Shown here piece after piece: positions 49,596 to 60,261 of a stretch of 64,000 nt of DNA; the first letter of the stretch is position 1, and every line of letters begins with the position of its first letter. The DNA is taken from assembly GCA_009617715.1 (NCBI GenBank), contig VTFK01000034.1, positions 496,001 through 560,000 on the forward strand. Direction: 5' to 3'. Both the position numbers and the translations under genes were made by a program. The notes under the pieces were generated by a model that saw only the letters and a list, made by a program, of their open reading frames with translations, searched no databases and was not told where the DNA came from. The stretch comes from Plectrocnemia conspersa (lineage: Eukaryota; Arthropoda; Insecta; Trichoptera; Polycentropodidae).

Positions 49596-49685
49596 AAATC
49601 AAAATATTAAAAAAAACAACTACTGACTAGCCAACTTTTGCCCCCCCCCCCCCCGGAAAATTCAGAAATGACGTCCTTGATTCTA
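49596..49685. repeat. Transposon-end-like dispersed repeat, copy 2, with C14 run
   Basis: It aligns with 14,915-14,996 from AAATATTAAAAAA through ACTACTGA, GCCAACTTTTGCCC and GAAATGACGTC. The C-rich tract has become 14 consecutive C at 49,641-49,654. The end motif is worn to CTTGATTCT. Confidence 0.6.
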
Positions 49686-49959
49686 AACCAGAAATTTTCA
49701 CGTATTATATAGGATACAGCAATGCAAAAATCCCAATACAAAATACTGAGCATTTCAATGTTGCACGTCATTAGTTTTACACAATTTTACAACCATGTTT
49801 AAGAGTTAAACATATAAAATATGTGAGTAAAAAACATGGCGAAAAATACAAAAGGTGACTGGAAAAGCACTTCAGTTGACCAATGATTGATAAGTTTGAA
49901 GATTTAAAAAAAAATTTAAGGATATCTTAAATTTTATTTATCGAACATTTTATGATTTC

Positions 49960-50763
49960 ATTAATAATATCAATTAAATGGCCGCCTGTGGATTTTTAGC
50001 ACCAGTAATTCCTTTTGATGTAATTCCCGATGATTTCAGATGGTATCTTTGCTAAACTTGTCGGATGCTGGTTTTTAGTTGCTCCAACGTTTCAGGTTTG
50101 TCGGTGTAGACACGATTCTTAGTGTAACTCCACAAAAAAAATTCAACGGCGTTAAGTCGCATGATCTTGGCGGCTAGTTGACATCACCAAAACGTGAAAT
50201 AATGCGACTTGGGAAATTGTCACGCAAAACATTGAACGTTGCATCTGATGTGTGACAAATTGCGCATTCTTGTTGAAGGCAACAATTGCCAAAAATAATC
50301 GATTATCATGCGGCTATAGCGTTCACTATTGACTTACAGTCCGACCTACATCGTTTTCAAAAAAGTAAGGCTCAATGACGCCGCCTGACCACAATGCGCA
50401 CCAAACAGTCACTTTTTGCGCCGACGAATTCCGGGTCTTCGTCCACATTTTCACTTACAGCATCAGTATTCTCGGCTGAACGGACGCCACGATGTAGGAA
50501 AGGTTTTGAGAAAAAATTTTCGCTCAATAAAACGATAAAATTGAACATATTCTTCCCATCAATTTCGATACACAGTTCGTATGGAATTGTTATTTCTGTA
50601 AAACCATTAAACAACTTTAACGCGTTGAACGGTGGTTAAACAATCCATTTCGTAAATGTTTTGTTGCAAACCAACATTTGACACTTTGAACACGCATGAT
50701 TATTAACAGCTGTCTGATTTATAGTGCTGCCAACATAGGAAACTCGAATTGGATCATCCTGTA
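49960..50763 (-). mobile_element. Tc1/mariner transposase fossil, copy 1
   Basis: The minus strand begins at a TIR-like GTACAGGATGATCCAATTCG (about 50,763) and contains a helix-turn-helix-side segment (RSAENTDAVSENVDEDPE near 50,470), then AQKVTVWCALWSGGVIEPYF and FENDVGRTVSQ ending in a stop, then, after frameshifts, RDNFPSRIISRFGDVN, stop, PPRSCDLTPLNFFLW, and YTDKPETLEQLKTSIRQV near 50,060. These are the hallmarks of the insect mariner-like transposases whose catalytic domain ends PPRSCDLTPLDFFLWGY. Internal deletions and stops make it dead. The opposite terminal repeat was not found. Confidence 0.9.
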
Positions 50764-51084
50764 CAAAAACAAAATAACGAAACAACAGAAAAGAAAGTAT
50801 ATACTAATATGATTGGGAATAAAGCTCTAGTAATCAAGTTTCATAGTTGATAACTAGATTGATTGTCCAGAAAAGTAAAGAGATTGCAGAAAATATTTCT
50901 GGTAGTATGTAAGTTTTGCATTCTGTTTTTTTTTTTATTTAAATATTTTTGGTAGGAAATATTAAAAGGCATAAAATAATATTTATTTGAAATAGTATTT
51001 ATTAATATTGACAAAAGAAAAAAATATTATATTCATATGATATTCAAATTTTAATTGATTTATTTTCACATAGTGATTTAAATT
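50764..51084. other. A+T-rich spacer
   Basis: Nothing recognised. Confidence 0.5.
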
Positions 51085-51725
51085 ATTTATAGAGGTGGGC
51101 TTTCGGTAATTGTCTGCTTTTTATTGTCGGAAAGTGATATACTGTGTCATTTTATCGGTCCCGTTCGCCATCGGTTTATTCCCATAATCTCAGTGGGAAC
51201 ATGTTTGGACTAGAAAACTTTGACTGAAGATCTCGGAATCACTTTTAAGAGCAAGTGGAGGTTCTACACGTAAATATTCCAAGATGCCCGGCTTTGTTAT
51301 AAGGTATTTATACGCATTTCACTTTGACAATCGGTCAGTTATTCGCGTCATCTATGATACTTTAGTTCCCAGCATTATTGAATCGTGATTTATATTTTGA
51401 CATCCCCGAATTTATATTTTGACATACTCCATTTTAATCGAAAATTAAGAAAAGATTCTTGAGATACCTTTATAAGAGGATATTATCCGTTCCTGTATCC
51501 CAACGCTATTATTTTAGAGTTATGGCAGAAAGTTGTACGTCACTAAACATTTCTTTAAACAACTGAAGGGTTCTGTTGATTAAACTATTCTCGAGGAATT
51601 CCAGTTTTGGGTTCGGGAACCTCTTCGTGAAACACTATTGCGTTTTCTTTTGGTGCCGCTAGGGCCAGGACGTTCGCACTAGCCAACTTGCCTATGGCTA
51701 TCGCCATCCGGCTCCTTATAATTTT
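51085..51725 (+). mobile_element. Non-LTR retrotransposon fossil, copy C (3' half of ORF2)
   Basis: The plus strand translates in order to GNCLLFIVGK, a stop, YTVSFYRSRSPSVYSHNLSG, HFTLTIGQLFASSMILYFPALL, KKRFLRYLYKRILSVPVSQR, and LIKLFSRNSSFGFGNLF. This is the region after the YADD box of Jockey/CR1-type reverse transcriptases, where SFYRSRSP and KFLRYLYKR are typical. The 3' segment is colinear with copies A and B. Stops and frameshifts are present. Confidence 0.85.
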
Positions 51726-51989
51726 AATATTTTTTGGTTTTTTTCCCTATGTATTATTTTTATTATATTTTTTTCGCCATAACCTTACATATTTACATGA
51801 ATAGCTATGTATTATATTCTGGTTAGTAAGGTTACATTTTTCATTTAGATTCTCTCTTGTCAAATGGTTGTAATTTCATTGTATTCTTAATCTTTGGAAT
51901 AATTTATATTTAATGTGTTCAATATAAATGTATTTGGGTTTACTATTTAAATAAATAAAACTATCGAAAAATAATAATAATAATAATGA

Positions 51990-52600
51990 AATAACTGTAT
52001 TATGAATGCAACCCCGAGGCCAGAGCCAGAGCATAGAGGGGGATATATACACGAGGAATTCAACCCCATGCACCTGAGCTTCCTAAATCTTGGATGCGCG
52101 GCACTGGCACGCAGCGATTACCAACATTTTATTTCGTCGCTTACGTACGTACATTGCCGTAGTGCGTACGTAAAAAAATGGCGAAAACGTTATGAATATA
52201 TAAAACGATGACAGGACAAACAAAGTGAAACGGCGCCGTAAGCGAGGAGAAGAAGACGACGAGTTTATTGATCGTAAGAATTCCCTGACGTCCACTCGTC
52301 ATATCTGCATTATACGCGAATAAAATTTAAACAATGCGTTCATCTTTATCGCAATTCCGTTTTTACGCGTGCGAAATAAAAATCAACCCTTAGGACGTGG
52401 ATGGAGGAGGTGAGAGAGAGGCGGTGGCGGAAAACCACCCCCAAGCAGTATTGACTGGCTTGACGCGGCTCGTACACAACTTGTTCGAGGGTGGGTTCCT
52501 ATAAGCTCGCGCGGGTCGATTCGGCGGGGATGCCAGCCCGGGCAAAGAGTCATTCCGTTGCTGACGTTGATTCCAAAATTCAAAATGAAAAGATATTGCT
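51990..52600. other. G+C-richer island, candidate regulatory DNA
   Basis: It is bounded on the left by an AAT microsatellite (51,970-51,988). It contains CGTACGTACG-type strings near 52,143-52,170, GTTTATTGATCG at 52,262 and a GC-rich block at 52,390-52,560. Four short overlapping frames on both strands do not form a gene. Confidence 0.4.
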
Positions 52601-52884
52601 AAGAAAGTTCAAAAGCTTTTAAACGTATTCAAAAGCTCTATAAACGCTACTTCATAGAATTTTTTTTTTAAAAATCGAGGGATGTACATATCAAATTTTA
52701 CTCATTAGAAGAAGTATAGATACTTAACCATTAAGTATATATTATTTTATAAATTCACATATAAAAGCCATAGAAAACCATTTGACATTTGAAAATATAT
52801 GACATATACTTAAGGATAAGCAAGATCTAATAAAATACGTAAAAGCGAGGAGGAATATTTATAGATCTTTTTTTTACTGAAAAG
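52601..52884. other. A+T-rich spacer
   Basis: Nothing recognised. Confidence 0.5.
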
Positions 52885-52892
52885 ATCACAAT

Positions 52893-53819
52893 TAGGGTTC
52901 TGAATTATACGTAGTTTTCAAGTATTGAAATATTGAATAAAAATGGATGAAGTATTCGAATATTCCAATATATTCGTAATTTTTTTCTCGATTTCTACCG
53001 ATATTTTATAGTTAACCAATTAGTGGAAAAAATCAATAAATAGCCTATAAAATATTATTTAATTATAATAATCATTATTTACTTTTACTGTGCGAATTAC
53101 TGATCAGTGTGGGTGTCAAAAGAAAAATGCTTAATTTATCATCACATACTTTTTGATCAGGGACGTAATTTTAGTGTTTTAAAATAACCAGAATTAAGAT
53201 TAGCTGCAATTGAGTTAATTCAGCAAAATTTATGAAACCTTTTTAAATACATACTTTTATCGATTTTTTGTAAATACAATAGCTAATAATGATTGGAACG
53301 AATTTAATATGCATTAAGATCGGATCTGTGCGGATTTGCATGTAAATGAAATAACTAGAAATATATTAACCGAAATAAAATCTTAACGTCTTGAAACAAC
53401 AAATACAAAAACCCAACACGAACTTCACAAAAAATTTGCGACGCATATCTATTTTTGAGATAAGCGTTAAACTATAATAAAGGGTGGGCCTTTCCAGGGT
53501 TTTGTTTCTTTCAACGAACGAATTCTGATAATTTCGGTCATACTAGACACCACCGATAAACATTCTATTCACAAAAGTTTTTCAAAAAGCATTTTTTTGT
53601 TAAGAAGAAGCGTCTCATTGTCTCGCATTTCATAATAAAATAAAGGTACATAAAGAACCATGAATTTTGGAATGGCACTAGTCACTCGGGTATATTGTGA
53701 GCAACTTATTTTAATCTAAGATTTCTTATAAATTTCATTCGATCAATTATTCGAATATTCATATAGTTGAAAATCGTGCGAATCATTCGAATAATCGAAT
53801 ATTCGACTGAGAACCCTAA
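52893..53819 (+). mobile_element. Complete non-autonomous hAT element with 8-bp target duplication
   Basis: The left end TAGGGTTCTGAAT begins at 52,893. The right end, reverse-complemented, reads TAGGGTTCTCAGTCGAATAT from 53,819. The 8 bases before (ATCACAAT, 52,885-52,892) and after (ATCATAAT, 53,820-53,827) match at 7 of 8, the 8-bp target duplication typical of hAT. Length is 927 bp. No transposase frame is present. Subterminal ATTCGAATA words repeat near both ends. An inverted, truncated copy (46.4 kb) and a fragment (35.8 kb) show that the family has amplified. Confidence 0.88.
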
Positions 53820-53827
53820 TCATAATA

Positions 53828-54248
53828 ATCGTAATTTATAAGAAATTATAATTTTTAATGACTAGTACTCTTCACTTAACGACCTACCTGTGTAACTGTG
53901 CACTAAGCTGGTCAATTTTTCTATAGCTATATCTTTATTAACCTCCCACTTTAAGAGTAAATCGGTAATCACCTGAGTTCCAGCCGGTGATGCCGGGGGA
54001 TGCAGTTTCTCGGTTTGAGTCTCGGGAATCCCCTTTCTCGGTCAGTCTCATTCACACAATCGGTCACTATCCACTACACAAATCGTTCACAATCTCCAAG
54101 AGTGTGTACTTTATTATATAAAGTGATCAGACGTCCTCCTTTGTCCTTTTTTTCTACTCAAACAAAAATGTCCGAGGTAACCTTTTTATAGCTTCCGTAA
54201 CATCCCTAAATGAATAAAAATTTCCGAGACGCTATTTATGAAAAAATA
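53828..54248. other. Short island then spacer
   Basis: About 53,930-54,200 has balanced composition, with GTGATGCCGGGGG near 53,986. No gene is supported. Confidence 0.35.
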
Positions 54249-54660
54249 CAGTAAAACCTCGATAAAACGGACATTGGATATAATGGACAAAATATCCGGT
54301 GAAAATTGTTAAAAACACCTTGTTAATGTTATACATGTTTAAAACAAAGTGTCACTGCATGTAATCAATTCTACGCATGATATTAACGAAATACCTACCT
54401 ACATACAAATAAAGTGTATTTTCGATGTTTATTTATTTTAATTTGATAGAATATTTTTCTGAGAAATAAAGTTGTATACCTATTTCATCATTGTTTAAAA
54501 TCACATAATATGTTCAATCCATTTATGGAAACTTCACTCATATTTATATTTTTCCGTTTATTTTTTTTACAAAAAAAACACATTTGGATGACCCACTTTT
54601 ATATAACGGAATTTCGGCTTTACCAGACACCCCCTCATCAGACATTTTTATTTTACGAAA
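54249..54660. mobile_element. pogo/Tigger-like miniature element, left end clear
   Basis: TA is followed by CAGTAAAACCTCGATAAAAC at 54,249, the typical pogo/Tigger terminal sequence, with GGACATTGGATATAATGGAC repeating the GGA-TA-A theme just inside. TATATAACGGAATTTCGGCTTTACCAGAC near 54,600-54,628 looks like a reversed, worn subterminal region. The exact right end is not visible. There is no coding frame. Confidence 0.55.
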
Positions 54661-54905
54661 ATATTTCATAAGCGTTTTCCAGTGGTGATATTAAAAATCT
54701 GTACTAGTAGCTTCTTTGTTTCAAGATACATATTATATTTATTATTATTTTTTATTTTAATACAAATTTTAATATTTTTATTTGAAGTCGAGGATTTTAT
54801 TTTAGTTTATAATTAATATTTGTGCAACGATTTGAATCTATGTGTTTTTTATGCAATATGCAATGTTTGCTTTTAATTTATATTTGTGCAAAAAAATTAG
54901 TCACG
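54661..54905. other. A+T-rich spacer
   Basis: Nothing recognised. Confidence 0.5.
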
Positions 54906-54906
54906 T

Positions 54907-55160
54907 TCACGTCGAGCTGGACCAGAATTGAGTGAAGAGAGAAGCGGCTGCTTTCTTGATCTCGTCTGTTAATAATCGCCGGCTTACATACAAACTTTCA
55001 TGTGTTTCCAAATTGGAGCGCTTAAATTTAAGTAATTGCTGTATTGTCGGAAGCAAGTTGCAAGCGATAGTCGTTGATTTAATATACAATTGTGAGATAT
55101 GGCTAATTCGTGACCTAATTTTTGGATCTCTAAGTGATGCAATTTGTTATTTGATAATAT
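54907..55160 (+). repeat. Three-copy reading-frame repeat, copy 3, with open extension
   Basis: Bases 54,910-54,960 align with copies 1 and 2 (KREAAAFLI). The plus frame then stays open to 55,162, with KLERLNLSNC and KLQAIVVDLI, a spacing slightly like a leucine-rich repeat. A one-base deletion before KREAAAF breaks the frame relative to the other copies. Probably a piece of a mobile-element protein; the family is unknown. Confidence 0.4.
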
Positions 55161-55489
55161 AACTTAAATTACTATTATGCTGCTTTTAATTCTTCTGCCT
55201 ATTGTCACGTACGCTCTGCATTGGCTGGCATTTAAAAAATGCTTAATAGTTTTATTGTGTTCTTAATGGATAAGTGGTTTTGTTCTTATAGTCAGTGTGC
55301 CAATTTTAATGATACATTTAAAAATTGCTCTGATTTGGATTTGCGATGTACGCTGATAGACTTAAAAATAATTTACAATTATTAAATGCTTATCTGTAAT
55401 CATCGTCACATAAGGCAAAGATTAAAAAAAGGCAAATAAGAATGTAATGAAACATTTAAATAAACACGGAAATTGTAGATATGATATAT
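55161..55489. other. A+T-rich spacer
   Basis: Nothing recognised. Confidence 0.5.
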
Positions 55490-55700
55490 TAAAATCAGTG
55501 GTCTACGGACCACTGTGTGCTAGAAAAACGCATCACTTTCGCTCGCACCGACCTACCATGCGCTAGACTCGAAAAGCTAGAGCATCAGTTTTCATTCCAC
55601 GCGCTAATTTATGAAGTCCTATCCACTCCAACAACAACAATAAAAGGCGAATAAAAAGGTCTCTCGCTAAAATATTATTAACCTTAGCCGTCAAAGTAAA
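55490..55700. other. Small island with a TACG-loop hairpin
   Basis: CAGTGGTC (55,496-55,503) and GACCACTG (55,508-55,515) enclose TACG. As RNA the UACG tetraloop would make it unusually stable. The adjoining 200 bases are G+C-richer and contain GCTAGA/CTAGAGC words. Confidence 0.5.
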
Positions 55701-56280
55701 GAATGAGTAGCTTAGAAATGTGTGAACACTTTATGTATAATTGGGGATAAGTATCTTTAAAATTATAAAAATCTTATAGATGCTAATGTAAATTTATTGG
55801 AAATATTTAAAGAAATCGAATTATATGACATAGCTATTATGTACATAATTTATATTAAAAGTGTGTGTTTATTACCGCTTTATTTTTATATTATATTGTT
55901 AAATGTAGTACATCATAATGATAAATACTCAAATATGATATAAATATGTTAAGAACAAATAAAAAAAATGGCTAGATAACCACTTTTCATTTTCACGACT
56001 TGTATGCAGTTCATAGTTAAAACATCATTCATAGTGTAGCAACTATTTAAACGAAAGTTATATACAAATATATACAAGTCTTTCTGATTTCCATATACAA
56101 ATAACTATAAAATGTAATCATAAAGGCAAATCCATTAAATTTATTATAAGTATGCGTAAAATTATTATTTATATAAAATTAAATTATGATAATTTATATA
56201 CATACTTTATTAATTAAACTGAATATCATTGTAAAACAATATTGCGCTTAAATTTATTATACATTAATTAAGTACATCCA
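55701..56280. other. A+T-rich DNA, nothing recognised
   Basis: A/T runs only. Confidence 0.5.
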
Positions 56281-56970
56281 ATACAAGGTGCACTCGAGTG
56301 TCAATGCACTTTCATTAAAAGAGCCTCATAATTATTACTAAAAATGTATTTGTATTTTTATTTAACCTGATAATTTATCGCTTTGCCATATTCAGTGGGT
56401 GTGTTATTATGACAATTTTACTGCCTAAGGGGCCATGAAATCATTTTAAGATTGCGGTTTTTAGCGTGCAACTGATATACGACCACTAAAATAATCATCA
56501 ACCGAACTATAATTTATATTTTTACGCTCTCATTATGGTCAATCAAACTGCGCTAAACGAGCGAATTGTATTAAATTAAGCGTTTTATTACTGCCATTAT
56601 ATGCATTGTGCTACACGAGCCGCATTAACCATATTAACCGCAAACATACACTTCTAACATATATTCGCAATAAAACAACGATTGTCCTTTGATTTCTGCG
56701 ATATTTAAACAATTAATTACTGCGATCATCGTAAAATGTTAACAAATTTTTCGACGAAATAAAAAAATGGTACTCGTAAACTTTTTATGGGCCATAAAGC
56801 CATATTTTACTGCATTCAAAACGGCGATCTTTTATCTATATAATGTTACTTGTAAGATTTGAGGTTTGTGTAATTCCCAATTTGGAATTTAGTACGCCTA
56901 CCAACTTGATAACGATCAATCGCAATTAGCGGTAATTATGTGCGGTTTTAATCACTTTTTGAAATGGTAT
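56281..56970. promoter_or_regulatory. Strong candidate homeodomain-responsive enhancer
   Basis: The sequence has balanced composition and few runs. TTTATGG (56,784-56,790) and CCATAAA (56,792-56,798) form a dyad of Caudal/posterior-Hox cores one base apart. TTATGGTCAATCAAA at 56,534-56,548 resembles a Hox/Exd composite (TGATTGAC on the other strand). GCATTAACCATATTAACCG near 56,623 repeats a TTAACC word. There are no frames. Function is inferred from known homeodomain preferences, and conservation is untested. Confidence 0.45.
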
Positions 56971-57169
56971 TTAAAGTAGCCCAAACTTTCTCATTTTAAA
57001 TGATTGTAACATTTTTAAACTTTTAAAAGAATAAGATTTCTTAACATTGAATCTGTTTTTGAATCGATAACATACACATTGAAAAGTAACTTCAGATTTA
57101 TTATAATATGATAATTTTATATAATATTATTGAAAATATAATTCGCTAGAATTGTGGTAGGTAACGTTG
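56971..57169. other. A+T-rich spacer
   Basis: Nothing recognised. Confidence 0.5.
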
Positions 57170-57880
57170 AATTTCTCGATACATAAGCGCGGCTTATAAC
57201 GCAAAAGGTTTCCCTGAGAGCTGGGAAACTGCCTGCCTATCCTGTTTCCGACTGCGTGAAAATTTCATTTTAAAATATTCCTCCAATAAAGCTAAGCACT
57301 GATAAGGTTTGGAATGCTGATGTAACATTCTATAAGTGAGGGAGCTGATAAGGTTTTGCTTTGGACGTTCTCGAATACATTTTACAATACACAGACACAA
57401 TATTGTATGTGCATAAAATAATACTTTTTATAGTTTATGGCGATGGCTAACGTAACGTATGAATTTCACATGTGCGTTAAATTTCCACGTACTAAGGAAA
57501 GAAAACAGACTTAATAATAACTAATAACATACATTTCAGTATATGCATGTTCATGTGTTCATGGATGCAATTTCTTATAATTTTCATTGTGTAACTTATT
57601 ATTATTATTATTATTATTACCATCGGTATTAGGAATTATAAGAAACTTCAGGTAGTTACAGGAGGTGGGTTTTGGGTGGTAAAAGAGCATGAGTCGAGGG
57701 GGTTGATGGAGAGCAAAAGGGAGAGGGTGAAAATCTTTATTTGGACCATCTCTCCTGCTTGCTTGAACGTGCCCAAAAGCTCTGTCTTATGTTGATAGCT
57801 CGAAAAATTTATTCTCTCCAATATATATGCGAAATTATTTTCGAATACGGCGTTATCGCCTGTGAATGTGTATTTTATAG
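57170..57880. other. Balanced island with a TTA microsatellite
   Basis: A (TTA)8 run at 57,596-57,619 lies in the middle. A minus-strand frame at 57,400-57,194 (68 codons) reads like protein but has no motif I can assign. A G-rich stretch follows at 57,660-57,730. Confidence 0.4.
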
Positions 57881-58471
57881 TACTATATAATTTTTAACAT
57901 TCTAGGGATGTGAATAAAATTGCAATTTGCATAATAATATAATATTATTGTTAATGAAAAATATAGTTTTAAGAACGACATATTATTATTAACAAACTTG
58001 CATATTAAATTATCATAAAAAATATGCTTGAAAGTTTATAGTATTATTTCTTTAAACTTTTTAGTGCAATTACTTATGAAAATATAACCACGATCTGTAT
58101 TATTCACTCTGTAGAATTTATATTAACTACTCATTTTTACAGTCAATTTGAGATGTTAATTTAATATTGTAGAATAAGCCTGAAAAGCCAAGAAAAAATA
58201 AAATATGTATTTTAATATTTAAAAAAAATCGTAGCATCAAAATTATGTTAGAAATGACAGAAAATAGTATTAATATATGTTTGCTTCTATATGTTTTTAA
58301 AAATGATTAATTTTTAATTATATAACACTGTAGACTACCACCACAGGTAGAATATTCTCACTTTTTAAAAATCATCGTAGTGACGATTGCCATAGCAGCT
58401 ATAGCATATCTAATATATTACAGAGAAATACTTAACATATATTTAAATAAATATTCAAGGAATAAAATGCC
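57881..58471. other. A+T-rich DNA, nothing recognised
   Basis: No gene or repeat recognised. Confidence 0.5.
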
Positions 58472-58494
58472 ATGTACACTAGGTGTACATCACA
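58472..58494. repeat. Recurring palindrome plus ATCAC, copy 2
   Basis: ATGTACAC-TAG-GTGTACAT followed by CAC. The flank CACAGAAAGTGAAAGGATAA resembles that after copy 1 at 10,415. Confidence 0.6.
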
Positions 58495-58769
58495 GAAAGT
58501 GAAAGGATAACTAAATATATTTATTGTAAATTTTAAATTTCAACATGATAGCTGTAATGCTAGGCTTAATGTACTACAATACTCAACAACTACTAAGTAA
58601 ATAGTGAGACACCAGACTGAACACAAATTCTGTAAATTAGTGTTATCTTTTTTATTAAGTATACGATAAATATGATTTGGCTCAATTTTAATGCAATTAT
58701 TCTGCACGATATTCATCCGTAAGTTTAGAGAAATCTAGGAAAACTTATTTTTTGTGTTCCGTCATGTTC

Positions 58770-58868
58770 CGATGTCTAAGAAACGATAGAAATTGTAAAA
58801 CACTAGTGTCCATATGGGATTTTAACCTAGGCCTTTCAAGTATTAATCTCTATCGTGCTGGTATGAAT
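58770..58868 (-). mobile_element. tRNA-derived SINE copy
   Basis: The minus strand has an A-box-like AGCACGATAGAG, the B-box-like GGTTAAAATCCC 22 bases further on, then CACTAGTGTTTTACAATTTC and TATCGTTTCTTAGACATCGG. Order and spacing fit a tRNA-derived SINE head and body. Confidence 0.6.
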
Positions 58869-60261
58869 GCCTGTTTTTTTCTTCTTTATAAATTGCTATT
58901 TACTCAAGTTGTTATTTTTTTTATATAACTCATAATTTGTCATTTTATTAAAAGGTGATATTGAGGTTTCATTTGTTTTTGCAGTGTTTTATAAATTTTA
59001 CTTATAAATGAACATTTAATTTATTGGTCAAAAAATCATAATTTATTTAAACTAGCTGTCATTATTTAGCATATATTATATGTAATTTGTTCTGCTATTT
59101 GCCATAAAAAAAATTTTTAGTTAAAATTACCTACAATTTTCTTTACCCTTTTTCTTACAGAACAAAAAAACTACGTGTATGTACACTAAGTGTACATCAC
59201 CGGAGCAACACTCATACTTTTACCTGCATTGGTGAATTGTTACCTGATTTTATGATTATTATTTACATATTTTAATACACTAATTTAAAATGTAAGTGTA
59301 TTACCAATGAATTACCTTAAATATGATTTTTTATTAGACGTATTAAAAATATATAATATATAAGTAAATGCCTTAAATAAAAAGATTTTTATTTTTTCAT
59401 AAAAATAATTTTAATTACATAAAATTAAATAAAATACCCGCCATAGAAAATATTCGTTCGATTTCTGTTGAAGTAGGCTTTATGGAAAACAATAATTTAT
59501 ATAACAGATTCCAAGCTCTTGTTGATTCTGAGATCTAAAATTACTTTTTCTGATTGTATCCATTATTTTTTGTGCTATTTAACAGCGAATTATTTTTAGA
59601 GATATGTGCATTTAAATAAATAATTTGTACCATAAAACAAATTTTTTGTGCATTTAAATCTTCGGATTTTTCTTAAAGAGTTATTCGTAAGGTGTTCACT
59701 ATTCTGAGCAATGCTTGCAATTCAATTGAAACAATACATTTTATGGAACAATTATTTTATATATTGCTCATTTAAATTGTCCTCATTATTTTTCACCATT
59801 GAAATATTTTAATGGTATATTTAATTCTTTATTCGATTATTCTTCAATCGACATTATGACAATACCTTCAGTGCTTTTTCGTTCTTCCGATATTTCGATA
59901 TCCGAACTTTCTATACTGAAAAAAAGTCGTCTCAATATATCTTGGCTATATTTTATGCATACTTTCTTGGGACAACTTGAAAAATAGTTTTTATTGCTAG
60001 TATAATTGGTGTTTTGAAAAAAAAATTAAACCAATGAGGCGCATATTTCGTCTTTCTTCTGTTATGGCTTTCAGAGTTGAAAACATCTTTTGCTATCTGC
60101 TTGTATACCAAGCAGGTACAGGTTATTTGGGTGTTCGACTATGCAGATTTTATTAAGAACATTAAATGTACGTCTCAAATTTTAAAGATTATTTTTTTTA
60201 AATTTCCGGGTTCGAGTTGTCTCGACACAGAATTCCTAGTTAAAAATTATATATTAGGTAC
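58869..60261. other. A+T-rich DNA with palindrome copy 3
   Basis: ATGTACACT-A-AGTGTACAT followed by CAC is at 59,179-59,200. Two frames (59,799-59,987 and 60,077-60,322) have no domain and are not called. Confidence 0.5.

Noticed and set aside
53155..53175. CAGGGACGTAATTTTAG inside the 927-bp hAT element, looking like a nested second transposon end
   Set aside because: The inverted copy at 46.4 kb keeps a diverged version at the same place (ACGTAC in AAATTAAGC context), so it is part of the element.
57194..57400. 68-codon minus-strand frame that reads like protein
   Set aside because: No motif could be assigned, and no homologous copy exists in the window to show coding constraint.
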